This document shows positions 55,853-64,000 of a stretch of 64,000 nt of DNA, one piece after another. A model generated the notes under the pieces. The model was not told the DNA's origin. It did not search any database and was given only the letters and a program-made list of their open reading frames with translations. The position numbers and the translations under genes were made by a program. The stretch spans positions 744,001-808,000 of the forward strand of contig NZ_JARVCO010000012.1 in NCBI RefSeq assembly GCF_034531395.1, in the 5' to 3' direction. The stretch is from Pontiella agarivorans. GTDB lineage: Bacteria > Verrucomicrobiota > Kiritimatiellia > Kiritimatiellales > Pontiellaceae. How positions within the stretch are numbered: position 1 is the stretch's first letter; the number at the start of each line of letters is the position of its first letter.

Positions 55853-56506
55853 ATGATTCGCGGTGCGCTCGGTTTTGCCGTGCTGCTATGCGGCATTTCC
55901 GTCAGGGCTTTGGAAACCCTTCCGCTTCTGCCGGACGGGGCATCGAAAACGCTGCTGGAAAGCAGAAACCCGATCTACTGCGAAACCGAGGGACGGGTTC
56001 CGGTGGATTATGCTCAGGCTCTGAAGGTGTATGCGCATCCGGACCTGCTGGTGAATGTGCAGGCGGCGTATTCCGAGCATGTGCTGAAAGAAGGTGCGCC
56101 CGAATTCTCCATTCAGCAGACCGCCGAAAAGAAATTTCACTATGTGAACCGCAAAAAGGAACGCACCGATATTTCAGAAATCTTTCGCCGCGAAACCTCC
56201 GACACCACGTTTGATATTATCCTCTATTCCTCTGGAAAACGTTTCTTCGGAAATTATCAGGCCGTTATTCATGTGCAGTTGCTCGATTGCGGTGACGCGG
56301 GCGTCGGTTACGTGGCATCGGTCTATGCCTACCCGGAAAATGCGGTGAGCCGCTTTTTTTCCCGTCATCTCGGACTGGTGGAAAAATACTTCAATAAAAA
56401 GACCGGGCATCTTACCGAAATGATTACTGTAATTTCCCGCAGCCTGTGTGAACAGGCAGCGGTTGCGCAAGACGAACCGGAAGAACGGGGGAGTCAGACA
56501 TCATGA
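55853..56506 (+). CDS. Exported protein of unknown function
   Basis: 217-residue protein, not recognised. Start chosen at 55853 because a signal peptide follows (MIRGALGFAVLLCGISVRA); a TTG at 55823 in the same frame is an alternative. The mature part is mixed alpha/beta with no cysteine pairs except two scattered residues. It begins 16 bases after the fusion gene, so it probably shares that transcript, and its stop overlaps the next small frame (ATGA). Confidence 0.65.
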   Translation: MIRGALGFAVLLCGISVRALETLPLLPDGASKTLLESRNPIYCETEGRVPVDYAQALKVYAHPDLLVNVQAAYSEHVLKEGAPEFSIQQTAEKKFHYVNRKKERTDISEIFRRETSDTTFDIILYSSGKRFFGNYQAVIHVQLLDCGDAGVGYVASVYAYPENAVSRFFSRHLGLVEKYFNKKTGHLTEMITVISRSLCEQAAVAQDEPEERGSQTS

Positions 56507-56616
56507 CGACGAATCCCCGGGTTCCGACCTTTCCCGCTCCGCAGAAACCGGAGTATGCCAAGCTCACCCGACCGGCCCCCGTGCAGGTCCCGCCGACAGC
56601 AATTAACCGGCCATAG
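56503..56616 (+). CDS. Small proline-rich open reading frame, 37 aa
   Basis: The ATG overlaps the preceding stop codon (ATGA) and GGGGGAG lies nine bases upstream, which favours coupled translation. The peptide is proline-rich (PTFPAPQKPEYAKLTRPAP) with no membrane helix. It may be a genuine small protein or a chance frame. Confidence 0.4.
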   Translation: MTTNPRVPTFPAPQKPEYAKLTRPAPVQVPPTAINRP

Positions 56617-56789
56617 CTGCCGGCACTGCAGTAATGAGAAAGGGGCCAGCCGGCTTCTTTTCAGAGGGCTTGGATAAATACAGGCACGCGCTACGGTTAC
56701 TTTTTCAGCTTCGGCTGCAACCCGCTTTTCCGATTCATATCCCGCATATTGGTTGGATTCTTCACAGGTCTCTTCAAAAAATACACCTC

Positions 56790-56821
56790 ATAATTTCATA
56801 CATTGCAATGTATGAAATTAT
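56790..56821. repeat. 32-bp perfect palindrome
   Basis: ATAATTTCATACATTG is followed at once by its exact reverse complement, with no spacer. It lies in the ~290-base spacer between the convergent small frame and the flippase-like gene. It is AT-rich and of operator-like symmetry; it could also fold as a terminator for either strand. The rest of this spacer holds nothing recognisable. Confidence 0.9.
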
Positions 56822-56907
56822 AAATGCGGCCGGGGCGTCTGCTGAATATTGGAGAGTGTTGAAGCGGTGCCGTTTTCAGGAATGCAAAGCCCGGCTGTTC
56901 TGCTCGG

Positions 56908-57918
56908 CTATATCAGTTTTTTGAGCGTTCGCGTAAAGATGATTCCGCCGAAAAGCAGATAGAAGTGGTAGGTAAAAATCCGCCAGAGCAGGATGACAAC
57001 GCCGACGTGATTGAGGGGGATTAGACGGGGCAGGGCGAGGGCGGCGAGGACTTCAACGCTTCCGCCGCCTCCGGGAGCGACGACGAGCATGGAAATCATG
57101 AACAGTGCACCTTGCATGACGATGAGGGGCAGGGGATTGACGGAGGTTCCGAGCAGGTAAATGGCGAGGGGAAGAATGCTGTACCGTGCGGTGAACTGAA
57201 GCGCAGCGAGGACGAAATTGATGGCGAGAAGGCCGCGGTGGTTTTTGAAAATAAGAGTAACGGCATTTTGGCCCTGCCGGAAACCGTGGGTTAGGTTTCT
57301 GCGGGCGAGCCGGAGACGTCCGCCCATGCGGTGTTTTCGATAGGTCTGCTGTTTTTCCAGCGATTGGAAAATCCGTTTGCGCCAGGCATAGAGCGGAACC
57401 GGAATGAGCAGGAGGGCGAGCCATTGTATGGACAGATTTCCGGAGAGGGAATCGAGCGGTATATATTTGAGCAGGGAAGCAATGGGAAAGGGAATGATGG
57501 AGATGAAAAAGAGCATATCGATGAAAACGTCGGCCGCCAGAAGGGATGCGCCGTGAACATAGGAGATGCCGGATTTTTTGAGGAATCCGAGCCGGATGGC
57601 GGCGCCGTCGACCCCGCCGGGGGAGGCCATGACGCCGAATTCGAAGGAGACGGCAATGCTCCATGCCCGGGGATAGCTGATGGGATGACCGATGCAGCGG
57701 CTCATCAGCCAGAAGCGTGCGCCGTTGCAGCACTACGCGAGCAGAATGGGAATTGAGAGGAGAGCGACGCTCGGCCGGCGCACCGTTTCTTTCAGCAGTT
57801 TGAGCGTGTCGCCTGTGGAGGTGAAAAGGAGTACAAGACTGGATAGGATCACAGTGATCACCAGTCCCTGAATAGCGATTTTTGAAAACGTCCGGGGGTT
57901 GAGGTCCGGCGGGTTCAT
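56908..57918 (-). pseudogene. LPG-synthase-type membrane protein, amber-interrupted
   Basis: Integral membrane protein of the lysylphosphatidylglycerol-synthase transmembrane/AglD family (UPF0104), proteins thought to move or flip lipids. One frame of 336 codons from ATG 57918 is broken by a single TAG at 57733-57735; sequence on both sides is in phase, and a Trp codon (TGG) would restore it. Conserved motifs lie downstream of the stop: ASPGGVDGAAIRLGFLKKSG and VVAPGGGGSVEVLAALALPR. The downstream part has an ATG at 57705 and could be made separately, lacking the first helices. TAG is a normal stop elsewhere in the window. Confidence 0.78.
57354..57370. repeat. TTTCCAG-CGA-TTGGAAA palindrome in the membrane protein gene
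   Basis: One-mismatch copy within the flippase-like gene, encoding FQSLEK. Confidence 0.6.
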
Positions 57919-58091
57919 CCGCCTGCACTGTTCGGCGGTTGGGTGTTACGGTGCGACGGCACGATCAGCACATGCCCGATATCGGGCCGGATGCCGTAGC
58001 GGTGCCTCACGTCTTCGTTCAGCGGGCTGTAAAACGGCATGATGTCGCAGATGTTCATAAACGTCCGGAACTTTGGCCGGGCGGTGTTCAT
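57915..58091 (-). CDS. Small open reading frame, 58 aa, coupled to the membrane protein
   Basis: A short frame from ATG 58091 whose TGA overlaps the ATG of the membrane protein gene. The peptide has a basic start (MNTARPKFRTF) and a proline/histidine-rich second half (PFYSPLNEDVRHRYGIRPDIGHVLIVPSHRN). No family is recognised. Coupling suggests it may be real. Confidence 0.35.
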   Translation of the reverse strand: MNTARPKFRTFMNICDIMPFYSPLNEDVRHRYGIRPDIGHVLIVPSHRNTQPPNSAGG

Positions 58092-58178
58092 AAAGATCTA
58101 GCGAAACGTTGCTGTTGTGTGAGCGGGTTTTGATTTGTCCGGAGCATGATGCCCCGGACATTGGGAGGGCGGAAAGGC

Positions 58179-58877
58179 TCAGTCGTCGCGGCCGCCGAGC
58201 AGGCCGAGGCGCATGAGGTAGTAGAGCAGGGTGAGCAGGGCGGTGACGGCGGAGGCAACATAGGTCAGGAAGGCGGCATCGAGCACTTTTCCGGCGTCGG
58301 CGGCTTCGGAGGGCAGAACAATGCCGTCGGTGACCATCTGTCGTTTTGCGCGGGCGGAGGCATCCCATTCGACCGGCAGAGTGACGACGGAAAAAAGAAA
58401 GCCGATGCCGAAAAGGATGACGCCGAGTTTGATCATGCCCATGCTCTGCATAAAAATACCGAGGAAAATAAAGACGTAGGAACCCCAGGAGCTGAACTGG
58501 GTGACCGGCACCATGGCGCTGCGGATCTGGAGCGGGACGTAGCCCTGGGCATGCTGCAGCGCGTGACCGGCCTCGTGGCAGGCGACGCCGATAGCGGAGA
58601 GCGACGGCGAATCATAGACATCGGGCGACAGATTCAGAGTCCGGTTGGCGGGGTTGTAGTGATCGGAAAGAAAGCCGCGGGTACGGTTGATCGCAACATC
58701 GTGCAGTCCGGCGCGGTCGAGCATCTGTCGGGCGGCCTGAGCCCCGGTCATGCGCGAGCCGGCGATGACACGGGCATATTTATTGAAGGTTCCTTTGGTT
58801 TTTGCAGAGGCGATTCCGGCAAGAATCAGGCCGGGGATCATGAACAGCCAGTAGACGGGATCGAGCGATAACAGCAT
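58179..58877 (-). CDS. YugP-family zinc metallopeptidase
   Basis: Membrane-anchored neutral zinc metallopeptidase (DUF2265/YugP), 232 residues. An N-terminal helix (VYWLFMIPGLILAGIAS) is followed by YNPANRTLNLSPDVYDSPSLSAIGVACHEAGHALQHAQGY, containing the HExxH zinc site, and then three membrane helices. AAGGAAG lies before the ATG. It is monocistronic and divergent from purF. The natural substrate is not known. Confidence 0.9.
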   Translation of the reverse strand: MLLSLDPVYWLFMIPGLILAGIASAKTKGTFNKYARVIAGSRMTGAQAARQMLDRAGLHDVAINRTRGFLSDHYNPANRTLNLSPDVYDSPSLSAIGVACHEAGHALQHAQGYVPLQIRSAMVPVTQFSSWGSYVFIFLGIFMQSMGMIKLGVILFGIGFLFSVVTLPVEWDASARAKRQMVTDGIVLPSEAADAGKVLDAAFLTYVASAVTALLTLLYYLMRLGLLGGRDD

Positions 58878-59103
58878 AACTTTTACTTCCTTGTTAAGGT
58901 TTGCCCCATAGACGACCAGACGGTCGGAATGTTCAAAAATGTTGCAGAAAATATGGTGAATAAAGGGGTTTCCGGCAATTGCAATTATGTTGACGAATTT
59001 GTAGCGGATGAAAGTCGGCAGAGGGACTTGACCGGGGGAATGATCTAGGGCACGGTGCGCCTTTTCCTAATCAAACCCGAACATAACCAGAGGACGGTAT
59101 GTT

Positions 59104-61002
59104 ATGAGCGATTGGATCGGTCATGAGTGCGGTATTGCCGCGGTACGATTGTTGAAGCCTCTCGATTACTACATCGAGAAATACGGAACCGCAATGTATG
59201 CGGTGAATAAGCTGACTCTCCTGATGGAGAAGCAGCATAACCGCGGTCAGGATGGTGCCGGCGCCTGCGCCATCAAACTCGATATGCCTCCCGGCGAGCC
59301 CTACATTTTCCGTACCCGCTCGGCCGACAAAAATCCGATCATGGCGGTACGCAACCGCATGGTGAAAGCCTTTGCCGATGCCCGCGAAAAAAATCCCGAA
59401 AAAATGAATGACGGGGAGTGGGTGAAAAACAACGTGCTGTTTGCCGGCGAGTTGCTGCTCGGCCATCTGCGCTACGGCACTCACGGAGCTCAGGGCGAAT
59501 CGTTCTGCCATCCCTTTCTGCGTCAGAACAACTGGATGACCCGTAACCTGGTGGTTGCGGGTAATTTTAATTTAACGAACAACAACGAGCTGTTCGATAT
59601 GCTCGTCGAACTGGGGCAGCACCCGCGTAACAAAGCCGATACCGTGATGGTTCTTGAAAAAATGGGCCATTTTCTCGATGAAGCCAACGATTTCCTCTTT
59701 CGCAAATATCGCAAAGAAGGGCTGAGCCGTATGGAAATCACGGACAAAATCATCCAGGAGCTGGATGTGATCCGGATTCTGAAAAAGGCGACGCGGTCGT
59801 TTGACGGCGGCTATGTGATGTGCGGCATGATCGGACACGGCGATCTGTTTGCCCTGCGCGACCCGAGCGGCATCCGGCCGGGCTTCTACTATCATGATGA
59901 TGAAATTGTGCTGATTGCTTCCGAGCGTCCGCAGATCCAGACGGCGCTGAATGTGCCAGTTGAATCCGTGAAGGAGATCGAGCCGGGGCATGCGCTGGTG
60001 GTGAAACGTACCGGCGAAGTGGTGATGAAAGAGGTCAATAAACCGCTGGAAAAAACGCCGTGTTCATTCGAACGGATCTATTTTTCCCGCGGAACTGACA
60101 AGGATATTTATCAGGAACGCAAGAATCTCGGCCGTTCTCTGGTGCGGCGGGTGATGGATACGGTGGATTATGATCTGGAAAATACCGTTTTTTCCTATAT
60201 CCCGAATACGGCGGAAACTGCCTTCCGCGGGCTTGTGGAAGGTGTGAAGGATCTGGTGACTGAGCGCACGAAAGGGCAGTTGCTTCAGGACGGTGGGCGA
60301 ATGAGTGCTGAGCGCATTGACGAACTGCTCTCATTTCAGCCGCGCGTTGAAAAGCTGATGACCAAAGACGCCAAGCTGCGCACGTTTATTACGGCCGATG
60401 CCGACCGCAACGATTTGGTGGCGCAGGTCTATGACACCACTTACGGCATTGTGAAGCCCAACGACACCCTTGTGATTCTTGACGATTCTATTGTGCGCGG
60501 TACGACGCTGCGGACCTCCATTCTCCGTATTCTCGACCGCCTCGGCATGAAAAAAGTCGTGATTGTTTCATCAGCTCCGCAGATTCGGTATCCCGACTGC
60601 TACGGCATTGATATGTCGAAAATGAAGGATTTCATTGCGTTTGAAGCTGCCGTGGAACTGGTTCGTGATACCGGCCGCGAAGAGTTGCTGGAAGACATTT
60701 TTATGTCCTGTCTGGACGACGAGGAAAAACCAATGATCCAGGCCGAAAACCAGGTGAAAAAGCTGTTTGAGCCTTTTACAGCCGATGAAATTTCCAAGAA
60801 AATCGCTGAAATTTTAACGCCCAAAGGCATGAAAGCCGAAGTGGAAATTATTTACCAGAGCATTGAAGGGCTTCACAAAGCCTGCCCGAATCACAAGGGC
60901 GACTGGTATTTCACCGGAAACTATCCGACGCCCGGCGGCCACCGCGTAGCCAACCGTTCATTCATCAATTTCATGAAAAAAAGCGACGCCCGCGCATATT
61001 AA
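59104..61002 (+). CDS. purF: Amidophosphoribosyltransferase-like protein, long form
   Basis: Class II glutamine amidotransferase plus phosphoribosyltransferase, first step of purine synthesis. CGIAAVRL with Cys9 is the probable catalytic N-terminus after removal of eight residues; NRGQDGAG, LLGHLRYGTHG and the PRPP loop VILDDSIVRGTTLRTSILRILDR follow. At 632 residues it is over 100 longer than E. coli PurF, with an insert after the catalytic Cys and a C-terminal extension (SIEGLHKACPNHKGDWYFTGNYPTPGG), as in the Bacteroidetes-type long variant. It is a single gene with GAGGACGG upstream. Confidence 0.85.
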   Translation: MSDWIGHECGIAAVRLLKPLDYYIEKYGTAMYAVNKLTLLMEKQHNRGQDGAGACAIKLDMPPGEPYIFRTRSADKNPIMAVRNRMVKAFADAREKNPEKMNDGEWVKNNVLFAGELLLGHLRYGTHGAQGESFCHPFLRQNNWMTRNLVVAGNFNLTNNNELFDMLVELGQHPRNKADTVMVLEKMGHFLDEANDFLFRKYRKEGLSRMEITDKIIQELDVIRILKKATRSFDGGYVMCGMIGHGDLFALRDPSGIRPGFYYHDDEIVLIASERPQIQTALNVPVESVKEIEPGHALVVKRTGEVVMKEVNKPLEKTPCSFERIYFSRGTDKDIYQERKNLGRSLVRRVMDTVDYDLENTVFSYIPNTAETAFRGLVEGVKDLVTERTKGQLLQDGGRMSAERIDELLSFQPRVEKLMTKDAKLRTFITADADRNDLVAQVYDTTYGIVKPNDTLVILDDSIVRGTTLRTSILRILDRLGMKKVVIVSSAPQIRYPDCYGIDMSKMKDFIAFEAAVELVRDTGREELLEDIFMSCLDDEEKPMIQAENQVKKLFEPFTADEISKKIAEILTPKGMKAEVEIIYQSIEGLHKACPNHKGDWYFTGNYPTPGGHRVANRSFINFMKKSDARAY

Positions 61003-61244
61003 TCAGCTCTGCTGATGGCGTATGGGTTAGTCCTGTGCCTTGGTTTACCGATTTTACAGGGAAGACGTGTTCTTCATGGATCATTTCAATTCTCCTAAGC
61101 GCTTGAAGAGCACGTCGGGTCTTCAACTCAGTTTCATCTTTTCCAGATAAAAGATGTTATGCTTGCTTCACGTGTAACAAATTCGCGGGAAGCATGCTGG
61201 TAGCTTTATTTTTTTAGACTGATGAGCCGTCGAATTCCGGTTGA

Positions 61245-62657
61245 TTATGATCTGTCAGGTGAGAGCCAGGATCGTTCGATTTCTTCGATGGTTCGGCCTT
61301 TGGTTTCGGGCATGAGGAATTTGACCATGAGCAACAGCAGGATGAGTTCTCCGGCAAAAATAAAGTAGAGGGTGCCCGGCGGTGCGTTGGCTTCTACGAT
61401 GGGAAATAACTGGGCGACGGTGGCGCTGGTCAACCAGATGAAGACGGTGGCCAACGATATCGCTTTACCGCGTACGCGGTTGGGGAAGATTTCGGAGACG
61501 ACCACAAATTTTACCGGTCCCAGTGCGCACGCAAAGAAGGCGATGAACATATTGATGGCTATGACGATGGGCCAACCCATGATGCCGCGGGCAAAGAACG
61601 TTCCGATTAGAAGCATGGAGAGCATGGATCCACTTGCTCCAACGGTCAGCAGTTTGCGGCGTCCGGCGGAGTCGACAAAGAACAGGGCGAAGATGGTGGC
61701 AATGAAGTTGATGATGGCGATGATGGAAAATCCGCCGAGCGATCCGCTGAGTCCGAGCCCGGCATCTTCGAAAATGCGGGGGCCGTAATAGAAAATAACA
61801 GATACGCCGCAGGCTTCAGAAAGAACACAAATCAACACCGCCAGAATTAAGGGTTTACTCAGGCGCCGGGTAAAAAGGTCCGCAAAATGAACCTCACCTT
61901 CTTCGTTCAGTGTCTCTTCGATTTCAGCCCGGATTGTTGCCGCTTTCCGAGGGCCGTTGATTCGGGCAAGGATGGATTCGGCTTTTCCGGATCGTTGATT
62001 TTTGACCAGCCAGCGCGGGCTTTCCGGAATGAAGAAAGCACAGATGAGAAATAAGATGCCGGGCAGGGCTTCAGCCATAAACATGGCCCGCCAGTTTTCA
62101 TCGACAGCAAACTGTTTCCAGAAGCTGGATAAAGCGTTCGAATCTGCGTTGTTTTGTGCAAAATTAAAAATGCCCCAGTTGGCAAAAACGCACATGACGA
62201 TACCGATGGTGATCGTGAGCTGGAAAAGGGTGACCATGCGGCCGCGGTGTTTTTCGGGAGAGACTTCGGAGATATAGAGCGGGCAGATCATGGTCGCCGC
62301 GCCGATGCCGATCCCGCCCAGCAGGCGCGCCATGATCAGTTGGTCGGCACTGCCGGCGAGTCCGCTCCACATGGCCGAAATAAAGATCATGATAGAGGAA
62401 ATCATGAGCGTGATTTTACGTCCAACTGCATCCGATACCGGGCCGGCTATGCCGGAGCCGACCGCACAGCCCCATAGCACACAGCTGACGAACCAGCCCA
62501 GTTGCGCTTCAGTGAAGCTGAACTGTTTTTCGACCTGACTGGTTGTGCCCGAAACAACAACTGCATCATAACCGAAAAGAAGCCCGCCGCAGGCTGCGAC
62601 CAGGCAGATGAACCAGAGATAGGCCATTGAGCCGCTACTCGTGCTGTTTGCTTCCAT
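61245..62657 (-). CDS. Sugar porter of the major facilitator superfamily
   Basis: Inner-membrane sugar transporter, 470 residues, 12 helices. Signatures of the sugar porter family: [14 protein letters not shown] in helix 1, DAVGRK between helices 2 and 3, [10 protein letters not shown] before the central loop, DSAGRRKLL, and [12 protein letters not shown] at the end. Start placed at 62657 (MEANSTSSG) with GGAAGGA upstream; an in-frame ATG at 62702 adds 15 residues. Substrate not predictable; similar to proton-coupled xylose/glucose carriers. Confidence 0.92.
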   Translation of the reverse strand: MEANSTSSGSMAYLWFICLVAACGGLLFGYDAVVVSGTTSQVEKQFSFTEAQLGWFVSCVLWGCAVGSGIAGPVSDAVGRKITLMISSIMIFISAMWSGLAGSADQLIMARLLGGIGIGAATMICPLYISEVSPEKHRGRMVTLFQLTITIGIVMCVFANWGIFNFAQNNADSNALSSFWKQFAVDENWRAMFMAEALPGILFLICAFFIPESPRWLVKNQRSGKAESILARINGPRKAATIRAEIEETLNEEGEVHFADLFTRRLSKPLILAVLICVLSEACGVSVIFYYGPRIFEDAGLGLSGSLGGFSIIAIINFIATIFALFFVDSAGRRKLLTVGASGSMLSMLLIGTFFARGIMGWPIVIAINMFIAFFACALGPVKFVVVSEIFPNRVRGKAISLATVFIWLTSATVAQLFPIVEANAPPGTLYFIFAGELILLLLMVKFLMPETKGRTIEEIERSWLSPDRS

Positions 62658-62804
62658 GATACATAATCCTTCCAGATGTTTAAAAAATAGAACGGGTAAC
62701 AAACAGTATCCAGAATGCGGTTAGGGTCCGCCATGGATAAAGTAACGGTTGAAATGGATAATTCCCCGACCGCATTTTCCGGTGAATGTTTTCGAACCTT
62801 TCCG

Positions 62805-63173
62805 TCAGGAGAGACTTCTGGATATGCCAACAATAAAAATGCCGGTTACCGTCAGTCCGTAGCCTATCCCTTCAAGCGGCGGAAGTTCGGTCGGGGAGAG
62901 CAGGGTTATTTTTCCGGAAGGGGCCCGGGCCTGCATTAAAACGGCGGAGAGCATGACCAGGACAATGATGCAGGACATAATGAGCCCAAGTGAAGCGCCC
63001 CGTACATCGGCCCAGCACATCAGATATTGCGCGGTGACGATGGTCAGCGCGATGCCGGCAATCCATCCTGCTGAAGGAAGAGCATGCACCAGTGCGAATT
63101 TCGCTTTTTTCAGGCAGATCACTGTTCCGACATTGGTAAACGCTGCGAGCAGTACAATTAAAACATTTTTCAT
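62805..63173 (-). CDS. Small four-helix DMT/SMR-like membrane protein
   Basis: 122 residues with four predicted helices (1-18, about 34-52, 60-80, 100-118), the size of small multidrug-resistance or ArnE/F-type proteins. No SMR glutamate is seen in helix 1, so multidrug antiport is unlikely. Its start overlaps the stop of the activase gene (ATGA), so the two are co-translated. It could be a metabolite exporter or a subunit of a flippase. Confidence 0.6.
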   Translation of the reverse strand: MKNVLIVLLAAFTNVGTVICLKKAKFALVHALPSAGWIAGIALTIVTAQYLMCWADVRGASLGLIMSCIIVLVMLSAVLMQARAPSGKITLLSPTELPPLEGIGYGLTVTGIFIVGISRSLS

Positions 63174-64000
63174 GTCATGCGTCCTTTTAAAACGATACAG
63201 GCCTTCTTTTCCGGTCCGAGGTTTGCAATGGCGGTTTGCAGCAGATCAGCGCCATGGTTGCGCGTGATCAGCGGTGTGTTTTCAAAAGGCCATCGTTTTT
63301 GCAGTCTTCGGTATTTATCCGTTGCGAGGTTGTTGAATGCACACAGTTCCCAGCGTTCAATCTGCTCCGACCAGTGTTCCTTCAGAAACCGGGCAATGGC
63401 TCTTATATTTGCTCTGCTGTCGGTGGCCCCGGGAATCAGCGGTGTGCGGATCCATAGTTTAAGTCCGGGGTGCTTCGCGGCATAAGCGCTGATTCTGCGG
63501 AAGTTTTCCAGCGTCTGCCGATTATCCCTTCCGGTCCATTGTTTGTGTAGATTCGGATTCATGATTTTCAGGTCGAAGAGCATCAGGTCGGTGTGGGGCA
63601 GGACCATGGCAACCGCGCGATCTGATGCTGCGCCGCAGGTATCGATTGCTGTGTGGAATCCGGCCTGTCTGCAGCGCTGAAGCAGGGCGGAAACAAAGAC
63701 GGGCTGCTGCAGCGGTTCGCCTCCACTGAAGGTGACACCGCCGTTTTCAAAAAAGTCGGCATCGCGTTGGATTTCGATGAAAAGCTGTTCTTCGGTCCTG
63801 GTCTGGCGCAGTTGTTTCAAGGCCTTGGATGGGCAGTCTTTCACGGTTTTCAGGTTGCCGTTCCAGTTTGAATGATGTGTTCGTTCTCCGGTCTCATTGA
63901 AGCAGAATCCACATCCGATGCACTTCGATTCATCGAGCCAGATTTCCTGTTCTGATGACTGGCTTTCGGGATTATGACACCACGCACAGCGCAACGGACA
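63170..64000 (-). CDS. Glycyl-radical enzyme activating protein, partial
   Basis: Radical SAM activase of the PflA/HpdA type, cut by the right edge at its N-terminus. The last bases of the window complete the cluster motif CPLRCAWC (CxxxCxxC), followed by CHNPES, an extra ferredoxin-like insert (KCIGCGFC...CPSKAL), NGGVTFSGGEPLQQP, DTCGAAS and the LIPGATDS region. The partner glycyl-radical enzyme should lie beyond the edge. The insert looks like a single extra Fe-S site. It is coupled to the small membrane protein. Confidence 0.88.
   Translation of the reverse strand, partial: CPLRCAWCHNPESQSSEQEIWLDESKCIGCGFCFNETGERTHHSNWNGNLKTVKDCPSKALKQLRQTRTEEQLFIEIQRDADFFENGGVTFSGGEPLQQPVFVSALLQRCRQAGFHTAIDTCGAASDRAVAMVLPHTDLMLFDLKIMNPNLHKQWTGRDNRQTLENFRRISAYAAKHPGLKLWIRTPLIPGATDSRANIRAIARFLKEHWSEQIERWELCAFNNLATDKYRRLQKRWPFENTPLITRNHGADLLQTAIANLGPEKKACIVLKGRMT

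Noticed and set aside
29465-57735. Two genes broken by TAG might mean amber is reassigned to an amino acid
   Set aside because: Intact operon genes such as exbB, exbD and tonB end in TAG exactly where the next gene begins, so TAG is a working stop codon here.
1-64000. tRNA, rRNA, CRISPR arrays, intact insertion sequences and replication origins
   Set aside because: Looked for in the spacers by eye; no cloverleaf, repeat-spacer array, transposase gene or DnaA-box cluster was found.

Overview
The window (about 55 % GC, nearly all of it coding) looks like a chromosomal segment of a Gram-negative bacterium of the PVC superphylum, most likely Kiritimatiellota/Verrucomicrobiota. Pointers are a PEP-CTERM-anchored protein, a Bacteroidetes-like long PurF, an FYRV/FFRV-type C-terminus on a secreted protein, an outer-membrane economy based on OprP porins and TonB receptors, and families of short dispersed palindromes. 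The taxonomic placement is inference; no rRNA or tRNA gene was seen. No CRISPR array or intact insertion sequence was seen.

Layout. (1) 0-17 kb, minus strand: a phosphate-starvation block read as phoB-phoR, a Na/Pi symporter with PhoU-like tail, two tandem OprP-type porins, then a second two-component pair with a tripartite RND efflux system (adaptor, pump, TolC-like channel), then pstS and pstC; pstA should follow beyond the left edge. (2) 17.5-25.2 kb, minus strand: a tightly overlapping arn operon (arnB-arnC-arnA-arnD with arnT upstream and a GT9 heptosyltransferase-like gene) for aminoarabinose modification of lipid A, with a divergent PmrAB-like two-component system (25.4-27.7 kb, plus). 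(3) 27.7-36 kb: an accessory stretch with a short HMG-CoA reductase, a decayed AraC regulator running in frame into a truncated flavin reductase, a LysR/SDR divergent pair, a frameshifted membrane protein, many inverted repeats, a lone PEP-CTERM protein and a glutaminyl cyclase. (4) 36.3-48 kb, plus strand: a complete TonB2-like uptake system made of a secreted beta-helix-like protein, a helical-repeat protein, a TonB-dependent receptor, DUF3450, TtpC-like ExbB, ExbB, ExbD, TonB and a TPR protein. (5) 48-64 kb: mostly housekeeping and envelope genes: a TIM-barrel protein, dGTPase, GreAB-like factor, methyltransferase-like protein, TcdA, a PHP-glycosyltransferase fusion, an amber-interrupted flippase-like membrane protein, a zinc peptidase, PurF, a sugar porter, a small DMT protein and a glycyl-radical-enzyme activase cut by the right edge.

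How it fits together. Regions 1 and 4 can be read as outer-membrane nutrient acquisition (phosphate through porins and Pst; an unknown large substrate through the TonB system), and region 2 as envelope defence. The most unusual content is the self-contained TonB system with its two uncharacterised leading genes, the TTTCCAAnnnTTGGAAA palindrome family scattered through genes and spacers, and the decay/repeat zone at 28-35 kb.
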